Shown here piece by piece: positions 1-10,636 of a stretch of DNA of 64,000 bases. The stretch's first letter is position 1. Every line of letters starts with the position of its first letter. This DNA comes from Bos javanicus. Taxonomy: Eukaryota > Chordata > Mammalia > Artiodactyla > Bovidae. The stretch spans positions 127,416,001 to 127,480,000 of the forward strand of contig NC_083869.1 in NCBI RefSeq assembly GCF_032452875.1, given 5' to 3'. The position numbers were made by a program, and so were the translations under genes. The notes beneath the pieces are model-generated. The model saw only the letters and a list, made by a program, of their open reading frames with translations, had not been told where the DNA came from and made no database searches.

Positions 1-920
1 CAGCCTCCTGAGGGACAGGCAGGTGGCAAGGCTGGCTCCCGGACCAGTTCACGGTGCCCGCTCCGGGGACTCTGGGTGGCCCCCAACAGGCAGTGGGATT
101 TGGCAGTTATTCAAGTCCCTCGACGGTCCACATTTTTAAAAATTAAAGGGATGTTACAAGTAAAGTAACACGTCCTTCTGCAGTGGATCCTGGACCAGAG
201 AAAGGACACTGGAGGGACAAGTGGAGAAAAGGGAATCAAAGCTGGTAGCTTACATAACAGTGCTGTGTCAATGTTAATGATTTTGATCTTTGTAATGCGG
301 TTATGTAAGATGTTAACAATTGGGGAATCTATATGAAGGGGAACAGGAATTCTGTGTACTGTTTTTGTAATACTTCATGTCTGAAATTATCAATAAATGA
401 ATTAAAAATTTTTTTATTAAAAAAAAAAATCAGGTTCCTCGGGAAAATTCTTCAGGCAGAGGTCATGATCATCACTGAGGAAGTGAAAGAGCTGAGACAG
501 AAAGGTCAGGGGCTTGCCCTGGGTCACAGAGCCAGTCAAGGGCCAGGCTGCCTGCCTGAGTTTCAGGCTCCTCACTCAGATGGCCGAGGGGGAGGGGGCG
601 TCAGGAGAGGACGGCCCACAGTGAGAACAAGGGGGCCTTTGGCTGGTCCTGCAGTGGGCAGAGCTGGATGCTCGGGCCAAGAGGCCAGGCATTGTGAGGA
701 GACAGTGCTGCTGGGAGCCAAGCCTGTTAGCGACACAGCCCTAGGTTCAGAGGGACATTGTTCATCTCCTACCCGGTGCCTGGGTGCTGCTAGGGTCAGG
801 ACCTTCTAGAGGCCTGCAAGAAGTGGGTGTCAGGGCCTGCCCAGGAGCTGCCGTAGAACCGAGGACCAGGCCGAGGCTCGCTGGATCTGTGGGGGATCCC
901 CAGGCCCCATGACCACTCAC
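1..920 (-). other. LDLRAP1: LDLRAP1 intron 7 (partial)
   Basis: This sequence follows the exon 7 donor and contains no sequence resembling the conserved C-terminal exons. It holds an L1M-type 3' end at about 236-432. The rest (1-235 and 433-920) is GC-rich, with no repeat or exon I can name. Confidence 0.7.
236..432 (+). mobile_element. Old L1 (L1M-type) 3' end
   Basis: The stretch has the recurring L1M 3'-UTR phrase of a GATGTTAAC run, then GGGGAATCT, then a CTGTACTGTTTTTG run. It ends in AATAAATGAATTAAAAA and an A-rich tail. The copy is diverged, consistent with an old insertion. The subfamily is uncertain. Confidence 0.65.
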
Positions 921-1051
921 CCAGATAACACTGCTGCTGTTTAAGGCTTGAGGCCGCGGTGGCTCGTCCGCTTTGGTGGTGTTGGCGCTGACCGTGGACA
1001 GCGGGGCCTTGGCCGTCTCTTCAAAGTCCAGCAGGTTCCCAGTGACGACCA
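921..1051 (-). CDS. LDLRAP1: LDLRAP1 coding exon 7 (clathrin-box exon)
   Basis: This 131-bp exon follows a CTCATAG acceptor and ends at W before GTGAGT. It completes the split Leu codon from exon 6 and encodes residues 208 (part) to 251. The segment VVTGNLLDFEE carries the type I clathrin box (LLDFE, about residues 214-218), which binds the clathrin heavy-chain terminal domain. The human box is LLDLE as I recall it; Phe still fits the L-phi-x-phi-[DE] pattern. The rest is Ser/Thr/Pro-rich linker without a fold. The exon ends in phase 0, where the human protein continues into the AP-2-binding segment beyond the left edge. Confidence 0.95.
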
Positions 1052-1552
1052 CTATGAGAGGTCAGGTGCATCAGGGGGAGGGGAGGCTCCTGTCCTCAGC
1101 CCAGCCTCTGGGCCCCACCCTGGTGTCTCCTGGGCTGGTCTGGTCCTGACTCCCTCCTAGGGCATGGCCTTTCCAGGCCCATCACCCAGACCACCGAGAC
1201 CCACCCTGGAACCTCCTGAGGCAGCTGCACAGCCGCCCACGGGGTGGGAAGCTCTGTCCCACTCGTGATTCAGGCTGGAACCCATGTTCACAACAGGCAT
1301 TGAGGTTCTGTAAAGTGTGGAGGGAGAGACGCATACCCAGATCTCTGTATCTGCAGACGTCTGGACATGCACCTCAGCAAGTCACTTTTTCCCTTTACCT
1401 ACATTTGCTAATTTATCTATAATTATTATTAGTTTAACAAAAAAATAAAAATTAGAACCTAGGAGTTGACCCCGGCCCAGGACGGAGGTGGCCAGGGTAG
1501 GGGGGCGGTGCTCTGGATGAAGGGCAGGCCCCTTCCCCAGTTCAAGACTCAC
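1052..1552 (-). other. LDLRAP1: LDLRAP1 intron 6
   Basis: A 501-bp GT-AG intron. It has an AT-rich patch at about 1,385-1,457 that may be the tail of an old retroelement. I recognise nothing else in it. Confidence 0.8.
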
Positions 1553-1639
1553 GGCTCTTCAACGAAGGGGCGCTGTCTTGGGGGCTCCCGCCCAGGACGT
1601 CTGCTCCCTCTTGGTTGGCTTTCTCCCTCTTCTCCTTCT
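1553..1639 (-). CDS. LDLRAP1: LDLRAP1 coding exon 6
   Basis: This 87-bp exon has acceptor CCCACAG and donor GTGAGT. It encodes residues 179-207 plus one base of the next Leu codon. It starts with a charged EKEKREK run at the end of the PTB domain, then a flexible Gly/Ser/Pro linker ending PSLKS. It is one codon longer than the human exon as I remember it. The linker is poorly conserved in the family, so the substitutions are unremarkable. Confidence 0.93.
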
Positions 1640-2013
1640 CTGTGGGACCAAGCACAGCGTGTTGGGAGTCCCTGAGCCCGGCACTCCAGCCCTAGCCACC
1701 TCTGGGCAGGGGCAGGCTGTGGCCCATCTCAGGGGAGCCAGGTGTCATGTCTCCAGAAGGGAGGAAAGAAACTTGGCATATTTCATTTACTCAAGAACCC
1801 TGGGGGAGGGAGACAGCTGTTCCCAATTCTTCAGATGGAGAAACTGAGGCTCGGAGGTGCAGGGACTTGGCCAAAGCCACAAACCACGTACGTGATGAAG
1901 ATGAAGTTGACTCCAGAGCCTTTTACCATATGCCCTGCCCCTACTGCTCAACTGGTCTTCTTCAACACCCCCACCCCCCCCACCCACTTGCTACATCCAC
2001 AAACCAGACTCAC
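1640..2013 (-). other. LDLRAP1: LDLRAP1 intron 5
   Basis: A 374-bp GT-AG intron largely filled by a minus-strand MIR (about 1,775-1,945) and a C-rich run (1,972-1,984). Confidence 0.8.
1775..1945 (-). mobile_element. MIR SINE (minus orientation)
   Basis: Carries the reverse MIR core: cagatggagaaactgaggct, then GGACTTGGCCAAAGCCACA. Moderately diverged. Confidence 0.7.
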
Positions 2014-2086
2014 CTTCCTTGGATACCTGCCACAACTCAAAGGCAACTTTGAAGGCTTGGGCTACTGTGAGGGTGACAGCCTGGGC
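2014..2086 (-). CDS. LDLRAP1: LDLRAP1 coding exon 5 (end of PTB domain)
   Basis: This 73-bp exon has acceptor TTTTTTAG and donor GTGAGT. It encodes residues 155-178 (starting AQAVTLTVAQAF) plus one base. This is the C-terminal helix that packs on the PTB beta-sandwich and closes the peptide groove. Sequence and phase match the known family closely; one Leu replaces the human Phe in the FELWQV segment. The frame is intact. Confidence 0.95.
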
Positions 2087-2629
2087 CTAAAAAACAGGAA
2101 GTGGAGTCGGGGGAGGGGTACAGTGTTAGGCAGGTAATAGCAAGTCTCCACTGGAGGCCCTGGGACTCCAGGCCAGGCCCACCCTGGCTCTGGAATGTCT
2201 GATGGGTGGAGGTGGAACCCCAGCCCCTCCCCATCACCAAAGCAGCCTGTAAGGAAAGGGGCCACACCTTCCCCAGGCAGCTGAGGCCCCATCATCACTA
2301 CCTGGAGCCCAGCCAAGGTTCCCACCGGTACTTCAACCCCTCACCTTGGCAATGGCTATTCACCGCCATGTTTTTTCCTTCCCCCTTGAGTTTCCCTAAA
2401 TGCAATTAATTAACCGTGAGGCTTACTTACTCCAAGAAATCCTCCCTAATGACCTGAGGACTTCACATAGTTACTTACCCCTTAGAATTATAGAACAGAA
2501 AAGCCAGAGTTGGGAAAGGGCTCCCGCCACTGCCTGAATGAGCCACAGGTTAGACTCTGGTCAGGACTATGGCAGGACAAAGGGGCTTGCAACTGAATGC
2601 CAGAAAGGCTCTTTATTTCCTGGCAGGAT

Positions 2630-2838
2630 AGTGAAAGTGAAGTCGTTCAGTTGTGTCCAACTCTTTGCGACCCCATGGACTGTAGCCTACCACACTTCTC
2701 TGTCCGTGGGATTTTCCAGGCAAGAGTACTGGAATGGGTTGCCATTTCCTTCCCCAGAGGATCTTCCCAATCCAGGGATCGAACCTGGGTCTCCTGCACT
2801 GTAGGCAGACGCTTTACCATCTGCACCAGGGAAGTCAT
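2630..2838 (-). mobile_element. Bov-tA SINE
   Basis: Complete minus-strand copy. The BovA part (GACCCCATGGACTGTAG, then AAGAGTACTGGAATGGGTTG) is followed by the tRNA-Glu-derived head, which ends TTTACCATCTGCACCAGGGAAG. Confidence 0.92.
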
Positions 2839-3104
2839 TTCCTGGCAGGAGCAAGATGTCAATAAGGGCCCACGGCAGAAGACTAAAACCATCCAGTGCC
2901 ATCACCTACTTATAAAGAAAGGCCACACGTTGGCCCTCAACCCCTGGAGGATTCCCATCCACCCCTTTAAGCCCAACTGAAATGTCGTCACCTCTTAGGT
3001 CATGCCATGCTACGCCAGGCCACGCCACATGACATCAGGCACTGGGCCCCCACAGCCTTGCCCCCTCTCTCTAGTGACATCATACGAAAGTAGTAGCAGT
3101 TTGC

Positions 3105-3313
3105 GTGCCTGCCTGCCAAGTCGCTTCAGTCGTGTCTGACTCTTTGCGACCCTACAGCCTGCCAGGCTCCTCTGTCCATGGGGATTCTCCAGGGAAGAAT
3201 ACTGGAGTGGGTTGCCATGCTCTCCTCCAGGGGATCTTCCTGACCCAGAGACTGAACCTGTGTCTCCTGCATTGCAGGCAGATTCTTTACCGCTGAGACA
3301 CCAGCAAAGCCCA
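3105..3313 (-). mobile_element. Bov-tA SINE
   Basis: Minus-strand copy from the GTCGTGTCTGACTC motif through the tRNA-like head (CAGGCAGATTCTTTACCG, then GAGACACCAGCAAAGCCC). Confidence 0.9.
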
Positions 3314-3679
3314 TGCTTGCCTGCCTATGTCACCCCAACTGGGTGCTCCCTAAAGGCAAGCATCAACTCTGAACACCCCTGATCTCCAGAGCCCTCCAGG
3401 GGTGCTTAGGATGCTGGCTGGATTGCATTTGCCTGGGGACAGGTCTCTGAGGCCTCACACTCCAGCCAGGACCGACCCTCAGCCCACTTTCATCTCAGCT
3501 CCTTCCTCTCTGATTTCAGCTCAGGGTTAACCAGCTCGACTTCTGGGAGTGAAAGTCCTAGAACTTGCAGCTGTAGCCGGAAGCAACATGCAGCTTCCTC
3601 TGCAGGCCCGGCCTGGGGAAGAAAGTGCCAGACTCTTTCAAGTACACAACAAGTTCAGGCCTAACCAGTCTCAGCCCTA

Positions 3680-4200
3680 CTCCCTTCCCCTCAGCCAGAC
3701 AACTCAATTTAATTGAGAAATGAATCTGTGGCTACTGCCTTTAAAACTCTTCTTTAAAATTTAAAATCCCTAAACAAGCTGACTGATCCCTGCCAATTAA
3801 ACTTCACGAAGTATAAAATCTCATTTGAATGTCTCAGTCATTTACATTTTTGATAGAAGTACGGGTGCTTTATGGCAAAACTTAAATATGGTAATTAAGT
3901 ATGAAACTCTTCACAGCTGTTTACAATTTAAGCTGTCACGTCTGAATCAAGTTTAATAGACCCAGTTACCATTGAGAATTGCCCATGAACTAAAAATATG
4001 GGCTAATTACCAGCCAGAGTCAGATCACTATACACCCAAGCAAGGGCTGGTCACCCAGTGTGGCAGCGAGATGGGAACGCCATTATTTTTGCCTCCAGGA
4101 AATCTGGGGACACAGGCCTGATGCTGTTTTTGCATAAATCTGCCTGCTCATTTGCATACATCCCCACCCTTTCGCCCTGAAGTCCTGAGCTGCAAGTTAA
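3680..4200. promoter_or_regulatory. AT-rich, repeat-free intronic stretch; candidate conserved enhancer
   Basis: The base composition changes abruptly to AT-rich in an otherwise GC-rich intron, and no interspersed repeat is recognisable. It contains several TAAT cores (GGTAATTAAG near 3,890; GGCTAATTACC near 4,003) and an octamer ATTTGCAT at 4,150-4,157. Such clusters are common in conserved vertebrate noncoding elements. Function is inferred from composition and motifs only. Confidence 0.35.
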
Positions 4201-5234
4201 ACCAAGTATAACTCAAGATTCAGATGCCTGCAGGTGGCTGCAAGCCCAGGCTGGACAGCGACTGGGAGGGGGGACAGGCCCCATTTTCCTGGGCGACTGC
4301 AGGAATCTGGGCACCAGCATGAGATGGAAGGACTGTTCACGTCTGCCCACAGAAAAGCCTTCCCTGATTCCACATGCCAGGTGTCCGCCCCTCCTGAATG
4401 CCTCTGGCTTGTGGGTCTGTCTTATTACCTGACCTAGTACTACCTGCCCAGTTTTTCATGTCCCTGTCTTGTTCCGGATAACCGGGCGGTCAGCTTCTCA
4501 CAGGGAACCGTCGGGCTTAGGGCTGCAGACCTGGGCCAGGACTGCGGAATCCAGGATCCCAGCTGGGTACTCAAACCAAATGGGGCCGGGTGCCTGCACA
4601 GCCCTGCTGCCCAGAAGCATTAACTGCTGCACCAAAGGATTACCTGGGGGATGCCACTGTCCTGAGAGGGAGAGGAGCCCTGCCCGCCTGAGCCAGGTAG
4701 GATTAGGGGGTCTACCTGTACTGCGACCCTGGGCTCCCCACTGACGCTGCGATGGCACCTTCACGTCCGAGCCTGGAGGCTGAGGTGCAGGCTGAGGGCT
4801 CCCAGGTGGGCAGATAAAAACGTCTCTTTGTAGAGAATCTTATCCTGGCCACGAGCAAGAGGTGCCTCCGGGGAAGAGAGGCCTGGTGGTTGTGCCGCCC
4901 ATGTTGAGCTGAACTGGTGGGCGACCCAGAAAGGGACCCCTTTGCCCCTCCATCTGGGTGGGTCTTGGCTTCTTGCTGATTCAGGCAGCCCAGCGAGGAA
5001 GGGTGGGGATGTGGAGACTCTGGGCTGCTGGCCAAAAGGACTGAGGGCTGCGTCAACATCCAAATTCAAGGTTCCCCTGAGGTGCCACCCACCCAGGCTC
5101 CAGCGGCATCTGAGTCCCCCCACCAAAATGTATCACTCAAGTGTGCACCTCGTGCCTCTGCACGTGCTGATGACTCCTGGGCTGGAGTGACCCACCCTCT
5201 CACCACCCTGTCCCCTTTTTCTTGGCCTGGGAAA

Positions 5235-5460
5235 CTCCTCCCACTTATTACTCATCCCTCACAGCCCAATTCAAAATGTCTCCTTCTCCGAGAAGTCTTC
5301 ATGACCTCCAGCATGACAGTGACCACCACCCGAGAACCAAGCTCCCTGTGTGCCAGTACCTGATTCCTGGCTCTCCTCTCTGTGGCCTCCCTCCCCTGGG
5401 TCCCCAGGGCCTGGCACAGAGCTTTGCGCAGGACAGGGAGCAGCATGCGTCTGTGGAGGG
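5235..5460 (+). mobile_element. L2 LINE fragment
   Basis: Shows the L2 3' phrases AATTCAAAATGTCTCC, CGAGAAGTCTTCATGACC and CAGGGCCTGGCACAGAG in order. Diverged. Confidence 0.55.
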
Positions 5461-6454
5461 ACCTGCCGGCAGCAGGGATGCAGAAACCGGGGCACCCATT
5501 TCACCTTCTGCCTCCTCCTCGTCAGCCACATCCTCTCTGCCCTGAGAGTCTCGGGATCTCCAACGCGACCAGACCACGAGGCCATAACACACTGGAAGTC
5601 CGGCCTTGGCTGAGGCCTTGGGAGCCACAAGGGCACCGCCCGCGTGTCAGATGGTCTATTTACACTGCCCTGGGCTGGGCTGTCTCTCCGAGGGGCCTGC
5701 CGGAATCGGAGAGACCAGGTGGGAAAGGCTGGAGAAGGACAAGCCGAGACCCAGCCGCTCCTGATGCAGATGAGAATGGGCCGAGAAAAGCAAAGAGCCT
5801 GGGGGCTGGGCGTCCAGCAGGAGCCGGCCCTCTGCCGCTGGCTCTGCTGTCAGCACTGAGCAGTGGCCGGCTGTTTTCCCCAGTAAACCTGACCTCTCAG
5901 CCTGGGGCAGACTGGCTTCATTCAAGCTCGTCTAAAGTCCTCTGGCCCCAGGCCAGGCTCCCGTAGCCCCTGGGCCAGCATTCGCTCTCTTTCACCCCCG
6001 ACCTCCCCACCCCAGAGGAAGTCCCTGCATGCTGGGAGCCCCTGCTCTGCAGCAATGGCCGAGGGCCAGGTGCCCCTGCCCAGCGCCTGCTCTGCTCAGT
6101 GCGGAGGAAGAGACAAACAATGGGGACACAATAAGCTTGTTCTGTGGGGAACAAGGCTGTCACGGGAGAAGCCACTGCAGCTCAGGGACCCAGGGCATCA
6201 CGAGGCCCAGGCAAGCGGCTGGCGACACTGAGTCTGCAGCGAAGAAACTAGGTGCACAAGGAGACTGGGACCTGAGCGAGAGATCCAGGAGGCCATGGGG
6301 GCGGCCCCGCATCCCGCCACCGGCCACGCAGCCCAGGGGAGGGCAGGGCCTCACCCGCAGCCGCAGGCTGGGATCAGGCCCCCCGCCTGGCTTCCCCGAC
6401 AGTGCTCCTTCCACAGGACCTGAGGCAGGCTGAACCGCACCCCTCCTTCCACAA

Positions 6455-6645
6455 AAGGGAAAGTCGCTCAGTCGCGTCCGACTCATTGCGTGCCCATGGA
6501 CTACACAGTCCATGGGATCCTCCAGGCCAGAATACTGGAGTGGGTAGCTGTTCCCTTCTCCAGGGGATCTTCCCAACCCAGGGGTCAAACCCAGGTCTCC
6601 CACATTGTAGGTGGATTCTTTATCAGCTGAGTTACAAGCGAAGCC
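6455..6645 (-). mobile_element. Bov-tA SINE
   Basis: Minus-strand copy, AAAGTCGCTCAGTCGCGTCC through the tRNA-like head ending GAAGCCC. It has a short internal rearrangement near 6,500. Confidence 0.9.
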
Positions 6646-6674
6646 CGCCTGCCCACCCCTCCCCAGCCCAGATG

Positions 6675-7080
6675 TCCACAATCTAATCCTAGAACCTGTG
6701 AACCTTACATGCCAAGAGGAACTTGGCAGGTGTGATTAAGTTAAAGACTCTGAGGTGGGGATTATCCTGGATTACCCAGCAGGCCCAATCACAAAAGGCC
6801 TTGAGAGCGAGGCAGGAGGGCGAAAGTCAGAACAGCAAAGTGGCTACAGAAGCAGAGAGGGAGACTGGACGGCACGCCACTCCTGGCCCTGAGGGGCGGC
6901 AGAAAGCCTGTGGGCCACTTCAATGTCGGAACGTCCTGGATGTGTCCCTGATGACGGGGGGAGCTGAACAGATCCTGTCTCCTTGGCTTTAAGCATCCTA
7001 GGATACAGGAACTGGGGCTCTGGGCTTCGGACACAAAGATCAACTGAGGACAATACTAAATCAATAAATATCAGGAACCT
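6675..7080 (+). mobile_element. MaLR-like LTR remnant
   Basis: The phrases GATTAAGTTAAAGACTCTGAG and GATTATCCTGGATTACCCAGC, followed by a GGCCCAATCACAA motif, are typical of mammalian MLT1/MST-type LTRs. It is old and without coding capacity. The end is placed near the AATAAA-like stretch at about 7,065. Confidence 0.5.
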
Positions 7081-7282
7081 CCTTACAGGGTGGATGCTCA
7101 GACCTCGGGGGCCTCAGAAACAAAAACTTCAATGCCAAAGGCTGACTCACTCCAGCGGCTTGCCACGAAGTTCAAGACAAAAGCCCAGAGACCACCGAGG
7201 TCCCACCCGCCCGAGCCAGATGTGATCAGGGTGGCCTGGAAAAGGGTAAGGGGCTCCAGGCTCCTTAGTCACACAGGGAGGG

Positions 7283-7470
7283 AAGAAACGTGGGTTTAGA
7301 CCCTCCCTCTGCCTGGCTGGCTATGTTATCTCGAGCAAGACAGCCAACCTCTGTGAGGCTGTTTCCTCATTAAAAATAAAAACAACAGTTACAGCACCCA
7401 TCGCGCAGAGTTGTTCTGAGGAGCAAACGAGATGATACCTTAGAGATGACCGTTGAAACAAGCAGAGTAG
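7283..7470 (+). mobile_element. MIR SINE
   Basis: Plus-strand MIR core: CTCTGTGAGGCTGTTTCCTC, then GAGTTGTTCTGAGGAGCAAA and GAGATGATACC. Confidence 0.7.
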
Positions 7471-7894
7471 GTACCAACATAGGGCCATTTCTCTCGCTGC
7501 TCTGGCCACAGCCAGTGAGGGCCTATGGGGGCCCTTACCTCTGCCTTTCACCCCGGGCCCCTCTGATCGCCAGTCTCCAAACACTAATTTCTGTAAGGCC
7601 CTGCATCCCCAGACCATACCAGGGACAGACCACCTCTCCTAGACTTCAAATCCATCAAATCATATGACAGAGCAGAAGGGGCCCCAGGTACTCACTGGGA
7701 CAGCTGCGGGCAGTCCACCCTGCCGGGTGACCTGCAGCCCTGCATGGGTGCCCTCAGCTCTCAGCTGAGCAACCACTTGAGGTTCCCAGGGATTTCAGAC
7801 TTTTAACTGATACCCGCTTTGGGTCCTGCCTCCCCTGCATCAGGGCCCCCAAGCTGAGGCTCCCGCTGCCCGAGCCCAGCCTCCCCCAACTGAC

Positions 7895-8009
7895 CATCTT
7901 CCGCTTGGTGCAGAGGAAGGCGTGGCACTCGAGGTTCTCGTTGTGCTGGCTCTGCGCGATGTAGGCAAACACTTTGTCGTGCATCTTGTCTGCCGTGCAG
8001 TAGGAGATT
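7895..8009 (-). CDS. LDLRAP1: LDLRAP1 coding exon 4 (PTB core)
   Basis: This 115-bp exon has acceptor CTTTCAG and donor GTCAGT. It finishes the split Arg codon and encodes residues 116-154, starting ISYCTADKMHDKVFAYIAQS. These are central beta-strands of the PTB domain, including the ISYC and VFAYIA strands and the ECHAFLC strand. They form the sheet that accepts the NPxY peptide. The sequence is nearly identical to the human protein as I recall it, apart from NENLEC where I recall NQSLEC. The reading frame is undamaged. Confidence 0.96.
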
Positions 8010-8245
8010 CTGAAAGGCAAGGGGGAAGTGTCACCAGCCTCTGGGACAGGGGCCTGACCACATCCAGGACGCCCCTTAGAGCGTATCCCCTGAGGTCCAG
8101 ACAGCCTGCCATCCCATTCCACCAGGGCAGGACTCTGGGCCTGGTGTCCTGGGCCAGCTGTGGTGGGACAGGTGAGGGGAGGGAACCCAGGCTCGGCAGG
8201 AAGGAGTGATGGGAAAGACTGGAGGAAACCCACATCCCCAAACAA

Positions 8246-8390
8246 TGGTAGCTGAACCCTTACTGCACACCAGGCAGCTTTCTAGACGGCATCTCACTGA
8301 ATTCTCAGAACTGCCCTCTGAGATGGGTTCTAGTACCACCCCCACTTTTCTGGTGAGAAAACTAAGGCTAACAGACCACCAAGCTAGTGG
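8246..8390 (-). mobile_element. MIR SINE (minus orientation)
   Basis: Reverse MIR phrases: TTACTGCACACCAGGCAG, AGACGGCATCTCACTGAATT, then GTGAGAAAACTAAGGCTAA. Confidence 0.65.
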
Positions 8391-9324
8391 GCCGGGGGCC
8401 ATAGCCACTGCCATGCTGCCTCACGGAAGTTTGTGCTGACCGGCTGGAAGCGGGAGAAGGATGCCCTTCACCTGAAGGCTCCCCAACTGCCCTCCCTCTG
8501 ATCACAGGTCAGAGGAGTCCCAGGCCCATCGCTCCCAGGATGACCGAGACTGATAACCGAGCTCCTGGGGCTCAGGCCAGGGGAAAAGGAGCTGGGAGCA
8601 AGATGGGGGCCTACGAGGCAGCTCCCCCAACCTGAAACACCCCCTCACCCCATTTGATCCCTCTGTGCGGCCTCTAGTCATTCTGGGAATCCCTGTCGGG
8701 AGAGGAGCTGTGGGCCCAGAGGTGGGACAGGAGCTCTGCAGACTCCCTGACTCACGTGGCCCCAGCTTCAATCACAGGCATCTACAAAGGGATCAATCAG
8801 GACCATTTAAAACCCCCAAGTGGGCAGAGGGAGGGGGCGCCAGGTTCCCAGCTGCCTCTTCTCCAACTCTGGGGAGCTGGTCTCCTTAATGCCCTGGGTC
8901 TTTGGTATCAATCAAATAGATCCTGCTATTCTTCACGCCTCAGCAAGGAGAGGCTTTCCCAGGTAACCCCAGGCAGGCCTCTCCTTCTCTGGCCTCTTGG
9001 GAAACACTTCTGTCTCGTTCCTCCCTTCCATCTCCTCCTCAACTAGAAGCTCCCTGAAGGCAGGCTGGGTCTTATCCCCTCACCTGGCACAGACCTCAGC
9101 AGAGCAGGTAAACGCTGGGTGAAGGAGGCAGGCAGAATTAGGAAGGGAAGAGGAAGACACAAGCTAGAAACTCTACAACAACCCCATAGCTTACATCCAT
9201 CCCTTTACACACTCCAACCCCAACCCCAGGCTGGTCTGTGCTCTAGCTGGCTGAGCCACTGCTTGGAGATGAAGCAAGAGGGTGTAGCGACGCGAGGCCT
9301 GACACAACTCTGCCCTCGGTGTCC

Positions 9325-9432
9325 TGGGCTCAACTCGGTCATGACCTCACCATGAGGGCAATTCCCTCCCTGGGCCTCAGCTACCCAGGTGGAAAATGGA
9401 CCTGAGTTGTCTGTCTCTTCCAGCTCTAAAGT
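9325..9432 (+). mobile_element. MIR SINE fragment
   Basis: CTCGGTCATGACCTCACC, then CTGGGCCTCAGCTACCCAGG and GGAAAATGGACC resemble the plus-strand MIR core. Diverged. Confidence 0.45.
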
Positions 9433-9727
9433 CCTACAACTGACCAGCTGAGAGAGAGGTGGGGATGGCCTGAGGCTCCAAGGGCTGGGCCTGTCGCCCT
9501 GTGACCAGCCCCCACCCACTACCGAAATTGTCTACGCTCTGGCCTCAGATGCGCCGGAGGCCTCCCTGGACGCCTGGCCAGATGTCCAGAGCTGAGCTGC
9601 TGTAATCCCAGCGAAAAAGGCAGTGACGGCGCTGCTGTCTGCTCCAAGCCTGACTCAGCAGCACAAGGGGGGAGGCGCGGGGTGTCCCAGGGTGGCTGCA
9701 ACCAGTGACGGCAGCAGCGGCCATGCA

Positions 9728-9890
9728 GCCAGGCACTCGCTGTGAGCCAGGCGCTCGGCGCTTCACAGCAGCCCCTGGGGCGGGATCTGTTTCCACCCCG
9801 ACAGATGCAGATGAGGAAACTGAGGCCCCAGGGTCGCGCAGACAGGCAGTGGTAGAGCCGGGCTCAGACAAAGCACTCCACCCACCACCC
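9728..9890 (-). mobile_element. MIR SINE (minus orientation)
   Basis: TGAGCCAGGCGCTCGGCGC, then CAGATGAGGAAACTGAGGCC and GTAGAGCCGGGCTCAGAC, in reverse-MIR order. Confidence 0.7.
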
Positions 9891-9927
9891 TGAGGGGCAG
9901 AGGGAAGCCGGGCGACGCTCAGCGTAC

Positions 9928-10040
9928 CTGTAAATGGACACGTTCTCAATGAGCTGGTTGGTGATGTTGTCCGTCAGGATGATCCCCCGGGGCGACACCT
10001 TGAGAGTCACCTTCTGCAGCTTCTTCCCGCTGGCCTTGGC
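9928..10040 (-). CDS. LDLRAP1: LDLRAP1 coding exon 3 (PTB domain)
   Basis: This 113-bp exon has acceptor CCCCAAG and donor GTACGC. It encodes residues 79-115 (starting AKASGKKLQKVTLKVSPRGI) plus two bases of Arg116. It covers early PTB strands, including the LKVSPRGIILTD turn that is typical of the family, and the basic patch that contributes to phosphoinositide contact. One Ile replaces the human Leu in DNxTNQL. The exon starts in phase 0, directly continuing exon 2. Confidence 0.96.
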
Positions 10041-10636
10041 CTTGGGGCAGACATGGGTCAGAGGAGCCTTACCTGCCCGCACTTGGGACCCACCCTCGTG
10101 GGTGGCTCCCCACCATTCTGAGCCCCTGATGCGAGGCCCTCGGAAGGCCTCAGTTCGGGTGAGGGAAGAGACGCGATGGGGAAGATAATTCGGTCAACAC
10201 CCTCTTCTGATAAAAACAGAGACACGGGTCGCTCACGAAGTACCTGCCGTCTGCCAAGCACGGCACCTCGAGTCATCCTCACAGGTGGCAGGGTTTCGCC
10301 TCGGGAGGAAACAGACTCAGAGAGGTTAAGGCACTGGCCCGAGGACACACAGCCAGGTGTGTCAGACTCTAAGGACTGAATGGGCTATTAGAGTCCAGCA
10401 GGGTGGGGACTCCACACTCCACCCGCTATACCTGCCGGGGTCTGAGCTGAGGGGGGCCTAGACCACCAGGAGAGGCGGACTCCGAGGGCACGTGCTCACT
10501 CGAGAGCTGGGGAGGCGATCAGTCCTAGAGGGCTACCCTGTCTCTCAGGTCATAAGGCAGGCAGTGGGTGCCACCCGCCCCCGCAGGAGCTAGCCCCCCG
10601 CCTGGAGCTCCCACAACCCGCCCTGACTGGGCTCAC
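10041..10636 (-). other. LDLRAP1: LDLRAP1 intron 2
   Basis: A 596-bp intron holding a minus-strand MIR at about 10,225-10,380. The remainder is GC-rich without recognisable content. Confidence 0.75.
10225..10380 (-). mobile_element. MIR SINE (minus orientation)
   Basis: CGAAGTACCTGCCGTCTGCC, then CAGACTCAGAGAGGTTAAGG and GAGGACACACAGCCAGG, in reverse-MIR order. Confidence 0.7.

Larger units (their letters stand above)
2087..7894 (-). other. LDLRAP1: LDLRAP1 intron 4
   Basis: A 5.8-kb intron. It holds three minus-strand Bov SINEs, an L2 piece, a MaLR-like LTR fragment, a MIR and an AT-rich repeat-free stretch at about 3,680-4,200. I see nothing nameable in 2,087-2,630, 4,200-5,230 or 5,470-6,450. 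Confidence 0.75.
8010..9927 (-). other. LDLRAP1: LDLRAP1 intron 3
   Basis: A 1.9-kb intron containing MIR pieces at about 8,246, 9,325 and 9,730 and a weak L2-like piece near 8,990-9,115. I recognise nothing in 8,400-8,985. Confidence 0.75.

Noticed and set aside
1..920. Search for the last LDLRAP1 exons
   Set aside because: No minus-strand stretch here resembles the conserved DDGLDEAF or C-terminal DDLFSF segments, so these exons are taken to lie outside the window.
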